From positions 1 through 22,179 of the forward strand of contig DATDJZ010000192.1 of NCBI GenBank assembly GCA_036520315.1: a DNA stretch of 22,179 bases. Direction: 5' to 3'. The position numbers were made by a program, and so were the translations under genes. Position 1 is the first letter of the stretch. Each line of letters starts with the position of its first letter. The stretch is from DASUPK01 sp036520315. Its GTDB lineage: Bacteria > Actinomycetota > Thermoleophilia > Solirubrobacterales > 70-9. The notes under the pieces are model-generated. The model had not been told where the DNA came from, did no database searches, and saw nothing but the letters and a program-made list of their open reading frames with translations. Below, piece after piece: positions 1 to 8,395 of this stretch.

Positions 1-2022
1 GCCCACGCCCATCTGCTTGAACTCGATGAAGCTGAGCGTCGCGAAGATGGAGAACACCGCCACCATCACGATCGCCGCGCTCGTCACCGTGCCCGCGGTC
101 GAGCCGATGCCGCGCTCGATCGCCTTGTCAGTGGGCATGCCCCGGTCCACTAGCTCCTTGATCCGGCTGAGGATGAACACGTGGTAGTCCATCGACAGGC
201 CGAACAGGACGACGAACAGGAACAGCGGCAGCCAGCTGGTCACCCCGTCGCTGTGTACGCCGAGCAGGCCCTGAGCGAACCCGTCCTGGAAGACCAAGAC
301 CAAGATCCCGTAGGCCGCACCGACGGACAGCAGGTTCAGCGCGATCGAGGTGACCGGAATGACGACCGACCTGAACGTGAACAGCAGGAGCAGGAACGAC
401 AGCGTCAGCACGAACCCGAAGACGAGCGGCAGGTGCGACTTCATCGAGTCCTGCCAATCGACGTTACCGGCGATGTCGCCGCCGACGTCGACCTGCGCCC
501 CAGTTCCGGCGAAGGACGCCGGGATCAGGTCATCGCGCAGCTCGGACAGCGCGTGCTTCGACTTCGCGTTCTCGCCGTCGCCGGCCATCGGCAACGACAC
601 GGACGCAACGGTCGCATCGTGGTTCACCTTGACCTCGGGCGCCGCGAGCGCGAGGCCCTCGCTCCTCGCCTTCGACGAGACCTCGTCGATCGCCGCGGTG
701 ACAGCCGGCGAGCGGACGTCGGCCGCCTGGACGACCAGGTCGGCGGACGGGTGCTCCGACGGGTAGATCTGCTGGATCTTCTCGTAGGTCTGGATCGTCG
801 AGAACCCCTTCGGGAACTCCTCCAGCCCCGTTGTCTTCACGTTCATCCCGAACGCCGGGAGAGCCAGGGCCACCAGCGCCCCGCCGGCGACCAGAATCGC
901 CACCGCCGGCCGGCGCATCACGGTCCGGACGACCGCGCTCCAGACGCGCGACTCGCCTGCCCGCCGCTGACGGCGTGAGATGAAGGGGATGCGGCCCTTC
1001 TCCATCTTGTCGCCGAGCAGCGACATCAGTGCCGGCAGCACGGTCAGCGAGCCCAGCATCGCGACCGCGACCACGAGCAGGGTTCCGATCCCGAAGGAGA
1101 GAAACACGCTGCTGCCGCCGAGGGCCATCCCGGACATCGCGGCGATCACGGTGAGGCCGGAGACGAGTACCGCCCGGCCGGAGGTGGCCGCCGCAGCGTC
1201 GATCGCGTCCCTCGGGCTCCGCCCGCGAGCTCGCTCCTCGCGCTCGCGGCGCAGATAGAAGAGCGAGTAGTCCACGCCGACGGCCATCCCGATCAGCAGG
1301 ATCACCGAGCCGATCGCATCGTCGACCGGGAAGATCTGGCTGGGGATCGAGACGAGCCCGATCGTCGCCATCACGGCCGACAGCGCGAGGATCAGCGGGA
1401 TTCCCGCTGCGACCAGCGCGCCGAAGGCGACCACGAGGATCAGCAGCGTGATCGGGATCGAGAGCGTCTCCGCCTTGGCGAAGTCGTCGCTGATCGAGTC
1501 CGAGAGCTGCTTGTCGGCCGTTCCATCACCGACGACCCCGATCTGGAACGCGGGGTTGGCCCGCTTCGCCTGGTCCACGGCGGCGAATGTCTTGGGCGCC
1601 GTGTCCTTGGCGTCATCCGGATCACCCTTCAGGTCGGCGTCGATCAACGCCGCGTGGCCGTCAGCCGACGGCTTCGGGGCATCGATGCTCGCGAACTGAC
1701 CGCTCGAGGAGAGGGCGTCGTGAACGCTCTCCAGGGCCGACCTGAACTGCGGGCTCGCGGTCGTCTCGGATTTGCTCTGCACGAGCACGCTCTCGGTCGC
1801 CGGGTCCTTCGGCCCGTGCTTGTCGAGGGTCATCTCGGCCGCCTTGGATTCGCCGACCCCCGACTCGGCGTCGGTCAGGCTCCGCTGGCCGACGGCGCCG
1901 CCGCCGATCAGCGCCACGACCACGAAGGCGATCCAGAGCCCGATCGCCTTCTTGCGATGCGTGGCGCTCCAGTGTCCGGCCCTCGCGGCAATTCCCTTGA
2001 TCTGTGACCTCTTCCTCGACAT
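1..2022 (-). CDS. MMPL/RND-family membrane transporter, 3' end outside the window
   Basis: An uninterrupted frame of 674 codons starts at ATG 2022 behind GGAGG and runs off the left edge. It encodes a proton-driven MmpL-type exporter of the RND superfamily; family members move lipids or drugs across the cytoplasmic membrane. TM1 is about residues 27-46, followed by a large extracytoplasmic porter domain, a block of TM segments, a second porter domain and a second TM block. Both signature Asp-Tyr pairs are visible: GVDYSLF followed by a charged RREREE loop, and GLSMDYHVF in the second half. These are the proton-relay positions of MmpL3-like proteins. The visible part ends at KQMGVG, which in the family comes about 50 residues before the end of the last TM block, so most of the gene is present. 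It is divergent from the two-component genes, which may control it. Substrate is unknown. Confidence 0.93.
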   Translation of the reverse strand, partial: MSRKRSQIKGIAARAGHWSATHRKKAIGLWIAFVVVALIGGGAVGQRSLTDAESGVGESKAAEMTLDKHGPKDPATESVLVQSKSETTASPQFRSALESVHDALSSSGQFASIDAPKPSADGHAALIDADLKGDPDDAKDTAPKTFAAVDQAKRANPAFQIGVVGDGTADKQLSDSISDDFAKAETLSIPITLLILVVAFGALVAAGIPLILALSAVMATIGLVSIPSQIFPVDDAIGSVILLIGMAVGVDYSLFYLRREREERARGRSPRDAIDAAAATSGRAVLVSGLTVIAAMSGMALGGSSVFLSFGIGTLLVVAVAMLGSLTVLPALMSLLGDKMEKGRIPFISRRQRRAGESRVWSAVVRTVMRRPAVAILVAGGALVALALPAFGMNVKTTGLEEFPKGFSTIQTYEKIQQIYPSEHPSADLVVQAADVRSPAVTAAIDEVSSKARSEGLALAAPEVKVNHDATVASVSLPMAGDGENAKSKHALSELRDDLIPASFAGTGAQVDVGGDIAGNVDWQDSMKSHLPLVFGFVLTLSFLLLLFTFRSVVIPVTSIALNLLSVGAAYGILVLVFQDGFAQGLLGVHSDGVTSWLPLFLFVVLFGLSMDYHVFILSRIKELVDRGMPTDKAIERGIGSTAGTVTSAAIVMVAVFSIFATLSFIEFKQMGVG

Positions 2023-2107
2023 TTCGTCCTCCTCGTTGGTCGATTTCGGGGTGGGATCAGGGTCTCGCCGCGGGGACTACCTTCCAATGCGGCCTGCAGG
2101 CGTCTCC

Positions 2108-2144
2108 GGGGTTCGGCTGGCCGCCGCGGGGGTTCGGTTAGCCG
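2108..2144. promoter_or_regulatory. tandem 16-bp direct repeats with 21-bp period in a divergent intergenic region
   Basis: Two copies, GGGGTTCGGCTGGCCG (2108-2123) and GGGGTTCGGTTAGCCG (2129-2144), match at 14 of 16 positions and are offset by 21 bp, two helical turns. Each ends in an imperfect dyad (CGGCTGGCCG, CGGTTAGCCG). They sit 38 bp upstream of the receiver gene and between it and the divergent MMPL gene. This geometry suits a dimeric regulator binding one face of the DNA. The LuxR-type regulator encoded at 4038-4682 is the obvious candidate, by inference only. The rest of the 160-bp gap shows no clear -35/-10 pair. Confidence 0.4.
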
Positions 2145-2182
2145 TATGGGAATGCGTCGTTCCAGGCGCGACAATCACGGCC

Positions 2183-2536
2183 ATGAGCAGGCGAATCCTG
2201 ATCGTCGATGACCACGCGGGATTCCGGGCCAGCGCGCGCCGTATGCTCGAGGCGGGCGGCTTCGAGGTCGCGGGAGAGGCGGCCGATGCCGCATCCGCGC
2301 GCACCGCCGTCGCCGAACTGGCGCCAGACGCCGTCCTTCTTGACGTTCAGCTCCCCGATGGGGACGGGATCGCGCTGGCCGCCGAGATGGCCGCGAACGG
2401 CAACGCGCCGGAGATCGTGCTCTGCTCGAGCCGCGGCGCCGACGAGCTCGGTCCGGCCCTGGAGGGATCCGGCGCACAGGGCTTCCTGACCAAGGACGAG
2501 CTCAGCCCGGCGGCGATCCGGGAGCTCCTCGGATGA
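2183..2536 (+). CDS. single-domain response regulator (receiver only)
   Basis: 117 residues forming one CheY-like receiver and no output domain. Acidic pocket Asp9/Asp10 (ILIVDD), phospho-acceptor Asp54 (LLDVQLPDGDG), the Ser switch position (LCSS, 82-83) and Lys104 (FLTKDE) are all present, so it should be phosphorylatable. The frame stays open further upstream, but ATG 2183 is where receiver homology begins. No good Shine-Dalgarno precedes it; GACAAT at 2170-2175 is a weak -10-like hexamer at the distance expected for a leaderless transcript. Its stop overlaps the start of the kinase gene (ATGA), so the two are probably translationally coupled. With no DNA-binding domain it may act as a phosphate sink, a competitor or a protein-interaction switch for the adjacent kinase. 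Confidence 0.88.
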   Translation: MSRRILIVDDHAGFRASARRMLEAGGFEVAGEAADAASARTAVAELAPDAVLLDVQLPDGDGIALAAEMAANGNAPEIVLCSSRGADELGPALEGSGAQGFLTKDELSPAAIRELLG

Positions 2537-4038
2537 GGCTCGGCGCTCTGACCGCGCTGCAGCGGGCGCTGATCGCGATCGCCCTGCTGGGTGCCGTGAT
2601 GGGGATCGCGCTCTTCGTCATCGTGGCGACCAGCGAGGTCCCGGCCGCGCCGGGGCTCGAGGCCTGCCTGACGCTCCTGGTCGGCTGGTCCTTCATCGGT
2701 ACCGGCCTCTTCGCCTGGGACCGTCGCCCGACGAACCTCATCGGCCAGCTGATGGTCTGCGTCGGGTTCGCCATCTTCGTGGCTGAGCTGACGGTCTCGG
2801 ACATCCCGCTGGCGGCCGCGGTTGGCTTCGCCTTCAACAGCCTGGCGGTGGTCTTCCTGATCCACCTGCTCGTCGTCTTCCCCAGTGGCCGCGCGCGGAG
2901 CCGCGTCGACCGCTTTTTCATCGGTTACGCCTACATCGCCGGGGGGCTCGTCGCCGGCCTTCCCATCCTCTTCTACAACCCCGCAACGGACCCGGACTGC
3001 ACCCATTGCGTGTCATCGAACCCCCTGCTGATCCACGACAACCTCGATCTCGTCAACACCTGGCTCAACGTGCTCAGCGCGGTCAGCATCCCGGTGCTGG
3101 TGGCCCTCATGGTCCACCTGGTGCGCCGAGCTCGGAGGGCCGACCCCGTGGAGCGCCGCAGCCAGGAACCCGTCTGGTGGGCCGGTGGCGCCACCGTCTT
3201 CCTCTTCGCCGCCACCCTGCTCACCAACCTGGGGCCGGAGAGCGGCAACTACGACGACGTGGTCTGGTACATCGCGAACCTCGTCATCGCCACGGTCCCG
3301 TTCGCGTTTCTCTTCGGCCTGCTGCGGACGAGGCTCTCGGAGGCCGACCTGGTGGCCGAGGAGAACGTCCGCCTCGACGCCGAGCTCCAGGCCAGGCTCG
3401 ACGACCTCCGCGAATCGAGGGCGAGAATCGTCCAGGCCGGCGACGCGGCCCGCAGGAAACTGGAGCGCGACCTCCACGACGGGGCGCAGCAGCGCCTGGT
3501 CGGGTTGGCACTCGACCTCCGCCTATCGCGGGAGAAGCTCGAGGAAGACCCGGAGGCCGCGGCGGCGATGCTCGACGACGCGTCGGCCGAGCTGGCGCGC
3601 GCGACCGAGGAGCTGCGGGAGCTCGCCCGCGGCATCCATCCCGCGGTGCTCAGCGACCGCGGACTCGGCGCGGCGGTCGAGTCGCTGGCCAAGCGGGCGC
3701 CTCTTCCTGTCGAGATCGACGCCTCGGTCGAAGGACGACTGCCCGAGCCCGTCGAGGCCGCCGCCTACTTCGTCGTCTCGGAAGCGCTCACCAACGTCGT
3801 CCGCCACTCCGACGCCGACCGGGCCGAGGTCGGGATCACGCGCGACAACGGCCGGCTCGTGGTGGAAGTGCGGGACGACGGCTCGGGCGGCGCCGACGCC
3901 ACGGGCTCCGGGCTCCGCGGGCTCGCGGACCGGGTGGCGGCCCTCGACGGGCGCCTCCGCGTCGACGATCCGGCCAGTGGCGGCACCGTCGTCAGGGCCG
4001 ACATCCCGCTCCGCGAGGGAAACGGGGCCGGCGCCTGA
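2533..4038 (+). CDS. membrane sensor histidine kinase, NarL/DesK type (HisKA_3)
   Basis: 501 residues. The N-terminal half (about 1-265) holds several hydrophobic segments (around 10-32, 44-61, 70-87, 93-116, 128-148, 178-196, 215-231, 245-264). Extracytoplasmic loops include a Cys-X-X-Cys (C156, C159), common in actinobacterial kinases of this type. A short coiled-coil linker (about 268-302) leads to the dimerisation/phosphotransfer helix with phospho-acceptor His315 in ERDLHDGAQQRL. A HATPase_c domain follows, with its N-box (EALTNVVRHSDA, about 409-420) and G-boxes (RDDGSGG, GSGLRGLADRV). It should autophosphorylate His315 and pass phosphate to the regulator at 4038; the signal is unknown. 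It overlaps the receiver gene by 4 bp (ATGA) and the next gene by 1 bp (TGATG), so the three form one operon. Confidence 0.95.
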   Translation: MRLGALTALQRALIAIALLGAVMGIALFVIVATSEVPAAPGLEACLTLLVGWSFIGTGLFAWDRRPTNLIGQLMVCVGFAIFVAELTVSDIPLAAAVGFAFNSLAVVFLIHLLVVFPSGRARSRVDRFFIGYAYIAGGLVAGLPILFYNPATDPDCTHCVSSNPLLIHDNLDLVNTWLNVLSAVSIPVLVALMVHLVRRARRADPVERRSQEPVWWAGGATVFLFAATLLTNLGPESGNYDDVVWYIANLVIATVPFAFLFGLLRTRLSEADLVAEENVRLDAELQARLDDLRESRARIVQAGDAARRKLERDLHDGAQQRLVGLALDLRLSREKLEEDPEAAAAMLDDASAELARATEELRELARGIHPAVLSDRGLGAAVESLAKRAPLPVEIDASVEGRLPEPVEAAAYFVVSEALTNVVRHSDADRAEVGITRDNGRLVVEVRDDGSGGADATGSGLRGLADRVAALDGRLRVDDPASGGTVVRADIPLREGNGAGA

Positions 4039-4682
4039 TGCGGGTGATCGTCGCCGAGGACTCGGTCCTGCTCAGGGAGGGGGTCGTGCGCCTGCTGCAG
4101 GAGGCTGGGCACGAGGTGGTCGGACAGGCGGGCGACCCGGATGAGCTGATGCGCAAGGTCAAGGCGCACAAACCCGATCTCGCCGTGGTCGACGTGCGGA
4201 TGCCGCCCACCCAGACGGACGAGGGACTCCGCGCCGCCAAGGAGATCCGCTCGCAGCTTCCCGGCGTCGGCGTCCTCGTCCTTTCAGCCTACGTCGAGCC
4301 GACCTATGCCCAGGACCTCCTGGCAGACAACGCCGAGGGTCTCGGCTACCTGCTCAAGGACCGGGTCTCTGACGTCGGCGCCTTCGCCGATGCAGTCGAC
4401 CGCGTGGGATCAGGTGGATCGGCGCTGGATCCGGAGGTCGTCTCGGTGCTGATGGGGCGAGCCCGCGAGGACGACCCTCTGGAGGAGCTCACCCCCCGCG
4501 AGCGTGAGGTGCTGGGGCTGATGGCTGAGGGCCGCTCCAACGCCGCCATCGCCGAGCAGCTGGTGGTGACCGAGCGCGCCGTCGAGAAACACGTCACCTC
4601 GATCTTCGGCAAGCTCGGCCTCACGGCCAGCAGCGAGGACCACCGACGCGTGCTGGCGGTCCTTCGCTTCCTCGAGGCCTAG
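4038..4682 (+). CDS. LuxR/NarL-family response regulator
   Basis: 214 residues: receiver 1-125 with Glu7/Asp8, phospho-acceptor Asp52 (VVDVRMPP), Ser83 and Lys107 (YLLKD), then a LuxR-type helix-turn-helix at about 150-200 (ELTPREREVLGLMAEG, IAEQLVVTERAVEKHVTSIFGKLGL). It is the cognate partner of the upstream kinase and the likely DNA-binding output of the operon. Start ATG 4038 sits in TGATG, sharing one base with the kinase stop; the frame is open far upstream, but only this start gives a normal receiver. The TAG stop (4680-4682) shares the palindrome CTAG with the stop of uvrB on the other strand, leaving no space for a terminator between them. Targets are unknown; the repeats at 2108-2144 are candidates. 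Confidence 0.95.
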   Translation: MRVIVAEDSVLLREGVVRLLQEAGHEVVGQAGDPDELMRKVKAHKPDLAVVDVRMPPTQTDEGLRAAKEIRSQLPGVGVLVLSAYVEPTYAQDLLADNAEGLGYLLKDRVSDVGAFADAVDRVGSGGSALDPEVVSVLMGRAREDDPLEELTPREREVLGLMAEGRSNAAIAEQLVVTERAVEKHVTSIFGKLGLTASSEDHRRVLAVLRFLEA

Positions 4683-6673
4683 GCGCGAATCGCGTCCAGG
4701 TCCGCGCGGAGCTCCTTGAGCTCGTCGCGAATTCGCGCGGCCTCCTCGAAGCGGAGGTCGTCCGCCGCCGCGAGCATCTCCTCCTCGAGCTGGATGACCA
4801 GCTTCTCGAGCTCCTCCGGTGACTTCGCCGCCGTCTCCTCGCGACGACGGCGGCGGCGGCGCGGCGCCTGGGACTCCATCGCCAGGAACTCCGCCATGTC
4901 GGAGATCCCCTTCTTGACCGTCGCGGCGGTGATGCCGTGCTCCTCGTTGTAGGCGAGCTGGATCTCACGGCGCCGATCCGTCTCGGAGATCGCCTTGCGC
5001 ATCGCGTCGGTCTCCTTGTCCGCGTACATCAGGACGCGTCCATCGACGTTCCGGGCGGCGCGGCCGATCGTCTGGATCAGGCTGGTCTCGCCGCGGAGGA
5101 AGCCCTCCTTGTCGGCGTCGAGGATCGCGACCAGGGAGACCTCCGGTAGGTCGAGTCCCTCCCGCAGCAGGTTGACCCCCACCAGCACGTCGTACTCGCC
5201 GAGCCGCAGCTCGCGGATGATCTGGATCCGCTCGAGGGTGTCGATCTCCGAGTGCAGGTACCGCACCCGGAAGCCGTGTTCGAGCAGGTACTCCGTCAGG
5301 TCCTCGGCCATCTTCTTGGTCAGCGTCGTCACCAGTACCCGCTCGTCCTTCTCGGCGCGAACCCGGACCTCGTTCATCAGGTCGTCGATCTGGTTCCTCG
5401 TCTCGCGCACCTCGACCTCCGGGTCGACGATCCCTGTTGGCCGGACGATCTGCTCGACGATCCGGGACGACTCGGCTCGCTCCCAGGGGCCCGGCGTCGC
5501 GGAGACCAGCACCATCTGGCCGACCCGGTCGAGGAACTCGTCGAACTTGAGCGGCCGGTTGTCGACGGCGCTCGGGAGGCGAAAGCCGAAGTCGACCAGA
5601 GTCGACTTCCGCGAGTAGTCGCCCTCGTACATCCCGCCGAGCTGCGGGATCGTCTGATGGGACTCGTCGATGAAGACGACGAAGTCGTCGGGGAAGTAGT
5701 CGATCAGCGTGTATGGCGGGCTCCCGGCGGGACGGCCGTCGAGGATCCGCGAGTAGTTCTCGATCCCCGGGCAGAAGCCGAGCTCCCGCATCATCTCCAT
5801 GTCGTAGCGGGTGCGCTGCTGGAGGCGGTGGGCCTCGAGCTGCTTGCCGTGCTCCTCGAAGTAGGCGACCCGGTTCCGTAGCTCGCGGTCGATCTCATCG
5901 ACCGCCCGCTCCATCGTCTCCTCCTTGACGACGTAATGGGTCGCAGGCCAGACCGAGACGTGGTCGATCGCGTCGAGGATCTCGCCGGTGAGCGGGTCGA
6001 AGTGCTGGATCGCCTCGATCTCGTCGCCGAAGAGCTGGATCCGGTAGGCGGACTCGGCGTATGCGGGGTAGATCTCGAGCACCTCGCCGCGCGCCCGGAA
6101 GGTGCCGCGCCCGAGCGTGGAGTCGTTGCGCCGGTACTGCATCCCGACCAGCTTGCGGAAGACGTCCTGCCGGTCGATCCAGTCGCCCACCTTGAAGAGC
6201 TGCATCTGCTCGCGGTAGAGCTGCGGTGAGCCGATCCCGTAGATGCAGGAGACCGAGGCGACGATGATCACGTCGCGGCGGGCGAACAGCGAGGCGGTCG
6301 CAGCGTGGCGGAGCCGGTCGATCTCGTCGTTGATCGAGGAGTCCTTCTCGATGTAGAGGTCCTGCGCCGGAACGTAGGCCTCGGGCTGGTAGTAGTCGTA
6401 GTAGCTGACGAAGTACTCGACCGCGTTCTCCGGGAAGAACTCGCGGAACTCGTTGCAGAGCTGCGCCGCAAGCGTCTTGTTGTGGGCGATCACCAGGGTG
6501 GGGCGCTGGATGCGCTCGATGGCGCCCGCCATCGTGAAGGTCTTGCCGGTGCCCGTGGCGCCGAGCAGCGTCTGGAACTTCTCATTCGCGCCGAGGCCCT
6601 CCGCCAGGGCATCGATCGCCTTCGGCTGATCGGCCGTGGGGCTGTAGGCGGGATTGAGCTTGAAGTCGGGCAT
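4679..6673 (-). CDS. uvrB: UvrABC excision nuclease subunit B
   Basis: 664 residues, normal full length. UvrB is the DNA-damage-verifying helicase-like subunit of nucleotide excision repair; it is loaded by UvrA and recruits UvrC. Visible are Walker A (GATGTGKT, 38-45), the damage-probing beta-hairpin region (YYDYYQPEAYVP), the DESH box followed by QTIPQ, SATPGPWE, helicase motifs V/VI (GVNLLREGLDLPEVS and QTIGRAARN) and the C-terminal UVR domain that contacts UvrC (about 625-660). An Arg7 run lies in the linker before the UVR domain. Start ATG 6673 is preceded by GGGGTGG. It appears monocistronic: divergent from the PhoD-like gene across 75 bp, and convergent with the response regulator through a shared CTAG. 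No SOS box was recognised in the 75-bp gap. Confidence 0.98.
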   Translation of the reverse strand: MPDFKLNPAYSPTADQPKAIDALAEGLGANEKFQTLLGATGTGKTFTMAGAIERIQRPTLVIAHNKTLAAQLCNEFREFFPENAVEYFVSYYDYYQPEAYVPAQDLYIEKDSSINDEIDRLRHAATASLFARRDVIIVASVSCIYGIGSPQLYREQMQLFKVGDWIDRQDVFRKLVGMQYRRNDSTLGRGTFRARGEVLEIYPAYAESAYRIQLFGDEIEAIQHFDPLTGEILDAIDHVSVWPATHYVVKEETMERAVDEIDRELRNRVAYFEEHGKQLEAHRLQQRTRYDMEMMRELGFCPGIENYSRILDGRPAGSPPYTLIDYFPDDFVVFIDESHQTIPQLGGMYEGDYSRKSTLVDFGFRLPSAVDNRPLKFDEFLDRVGQMVLVSATPGPWERAESSRIVEQIVRPTGIVDPEVEVRETRNQIDDLMNEVRVRAEKDERVLVTTLTKKMAEDLTEYLLEHGFRVRYLHSEIDTLERIQIIRELRLGEYDVLVGVNLLREGLDLPEVSLVAILDADKEGFLRGETSLIQTIGRAARNVDGRVLMYADKETDAMRKAISETDRRREIQLAYNEEHGITAATVKKGISDMAEFLAMESQAPRRRRRRREETAAKSPEELEKLVIQLEEEMLAAADDLRFEEAARIRDELKELRADLDAIRA

Positions 6674-6748
6674 CCACCCCTGAGCCTAGCTTGAGCCGCT
6701 CCCGGCCCCGCTGGTCCACGAACTCGAGAACGGGTATATGACACCGAG
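6674..6748. promoter_or_regulatory. divergent uvrB / phosphoesterase intergenic region with a -10-like hexamer
   Basis: These 75 bp must hold promoters for both divergent genes. On the + strand TATATG (6735-6740) matches TATAAT at four positions and lies 8 nt before the ATG at 6749. No Shine-Dalgarno precedes that ATG, so transcription from this hexamer would give a nearly leaderless message. No convincing -35 was found for either direction. Confidence 0.3.
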
Positions 6749-8395
6749 ATGGGAGGGCTGATCCTGGGACCCATGCTCCGCTACGTGAGCGGCACCGAGG
6801 CCACTGTCTGGGTCGAGACGGAGGCACCCGCCGAGGTCGAGGTGCTGGGCACGCGCGAGCCAACCTTCTGCGTGAACGGACACCACTACGCGCTGGTCTG
6901 TCTCCGGGGCCTCGAGCCGGGCTCGACCCAGGAATACGACGTCAAGCTGGACGGCGAGCGTGTCTGGCCAGAGGAGGACGACTTCCCACCGACCGTCCTG
7001 CGCACTCTGGGCCCCGATCGCCGCCGACGACTCGTTTTTGGCTCCTGCCGAGTCGCAGTCCCTCACCGTCCCCCCTACACGCTGACGAAGGACGAGGACC
7101 CGGAGCACGGCCGCGAGATCGATGCTCTCTACGCCCTCGCCATGCGGATGAGGGAGCTGCCGGTCGAGGAGTGGCCCGACCTCCTCCTGATGCTCGGCGA
7201 CCAGGTCTACGCCGACGAGGACGCCCCGGAGACCAGACGGTTCATTCGCGAGCGGCGGGGCGTCGACGGCGAGCCGGGAGACCAGGTCGCGGACTTCGAG
7301 GAGTACACACGCCTCTACCGCGAGGCCTGGGGCGATCAGGCGATTCGATGGCTCCTCTCCGTGGTCCCCACGACGATGATCTTCGACGACCACGACGTCC
7401 ACGACGATTGGAACACCTCGATCTCATGGCTCGAGGAGATGCGGTCGAAGCCGTGGTGGGACAGGCGGATCACGGGCGCCCTGGCGAGCTACTGGGTCTA
7501 CCAGCATCTCGGCAACCTCTCGCCCGACGAGATCGAGGACCGCGGCATCCTCGACCATGTCAGGTCCGAGCCGGACGCCGGGCATGCGCTGCAGGAGTGG
7601 GCGCGTGACGTCGACTGGGGCAGCGACGGCCGGCGATGGAGCTACAGCCGCGACCTCGGTGACGACATCAGGCTTGTGGTCCTCGATTCGCGGGAGGGCC
7701 GCGTGCTCGGCAAGCGCCCGCGGCGCATGTTCGACGACGAGGAGTGGAAGTGGCTCAAAGGCGTGATCACGGGGGACGTCCGACACCTGCTGATCGCCGA
7801 CACCCTTCCGATCTTCCTCCCCCAGGCAATCCACAACCTCGAGTCCTGGGACGATGCGGTCGCCCACGGCGCTTGGACGCGAGCGATGAAGTCCTTCGGC
7901 GAGTGGGTCCGGCGAGCCCTCGATCTCGAACACTGGGGGGCCTTCCCCCACTCCTTCGAGCGGATGCTCGATCTGATCCGCGCAGCGGGCGCCGGGGAGC
8001 GTGGCGACCCGCCCGCCTCCATCGTCACGCTCGGCGGCGACATCCACCACGCCTATCTCGCGAGGGTCGAGTTCCCCGCCGAGGAGCATGTCGCCAGCCC
8101 GGTCTGGCAGGCGGTCTGCTCTCCTTTCCGCAACGCGCTCAGCAAGCGCGAGCGTCGGATCGCACGCGCCGGTGACTCCAAGCTCGCTCGCCGGATCACA
8201 CGGGGCCTGGCCCGTTCGGCCGGGGTCAAGCTTCCCGAGGTGGAATGGCGCCTAGTGCAGGAGCCGACCTTCGACAACCAGTTTGCGACTCTCGACATCA
8301 ACGGCGACCGTGCCGACCTCCGAATCGAGAAGACGGTCCCCGGCGACTGGCGCAGGCCTCGGATCGAGACCTCGCTGGAACGTCGCCTCGCCTAG
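6749..8395 (+). CDS. PhoD-like metallophosphoesterase (alkaline phosphatase D family)
   Basis: 548 residues. An N-terminal beta-sandwich of about 90 residues (GPMLRYVSGTEATVWVE) precedes the metallophosphatase core: FGSCR, GDQVYADE (about 150-157), FDDHDVHDDWN (about 213-223) and the C-terminal GGDIHHAY (about 429-436). These carry the metal-binding Asp/His ligands of PhoD-like enzymes, which hydrolyse phosphomono- or diesters. Unlike classical secreted PhoD there is no Tat or Sec signal peptide, so the enzyme should be cytoplasmic and its substrate may not be the usual phosphodiester scavenging substrate. ATG 6749 is the first usable start and lacks a Shine-Dalgarno (see the -10-like hexamer upstream). 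Its TAG shares CTAG 8392-8395 with the stop of the convergent TetR gene. Confidence 0.9.
   Translation: MGGLILGPMLRYVSGTEATVWVETEAPAEVEVLGTREPTFCVNGHHYALVCLRGLEPGSTQEYDVKLDGERVWPEEDDFPPTVLRTLGPDRRRRLVFGSCRVAVPHRPPYTLTKDEDPEHGREIDALYALAMRMRELPVEEWPDLLLMLGDQVYADEDAPETRRFIRERRGVDGEPGDQVADFEEYTRLYREAWGDQAIRWLLSVVPTTMIFDDHDVHDDWNTSISWLEEMRSKPWWDRRITGALASYWVYQHLGNLSPDEIEDRGILDHVRSEPDAGHALQEWARDVDWGSDGRRWSYSRDLGDDIRLVVLDSREGRVLGKRPRRMFDDEEWKWLKGVITGDVRHLLIADTLPIFLPQAIHNLESWDDAVAHGAWTRAMKSFGEWVRRALDLEHWGAFPHSFERMLDLIRAAGAGERGDPPASIVTLGGDIHHAYLARVEFPAEEHVASPVWQAVCSPFRNALSKRERRIARAGDSKLARRITRGLARSAGVKLPEVEWRLVQEPTFDNQFATLDINGDRADLRIEKTVPGDWRRPRIETSLERRLA

Noticed and set aside
3006..4037. Long + strand open frame overlapping the histidine kinase, joined to the response regulator
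   Set aside because: Arg/Pro/Gly-rich shadow of the kinase gene in high-GC DNA; homology begins only at ATG 4038.
4716..4952. CRISPR or repeat-array signal in Ser/Arg-rich open frames
   Set aside because: No regularly spaced repeat-spacer structure here or elsewhere in the window; it is the uvrB Arg-run linker read in reverse.
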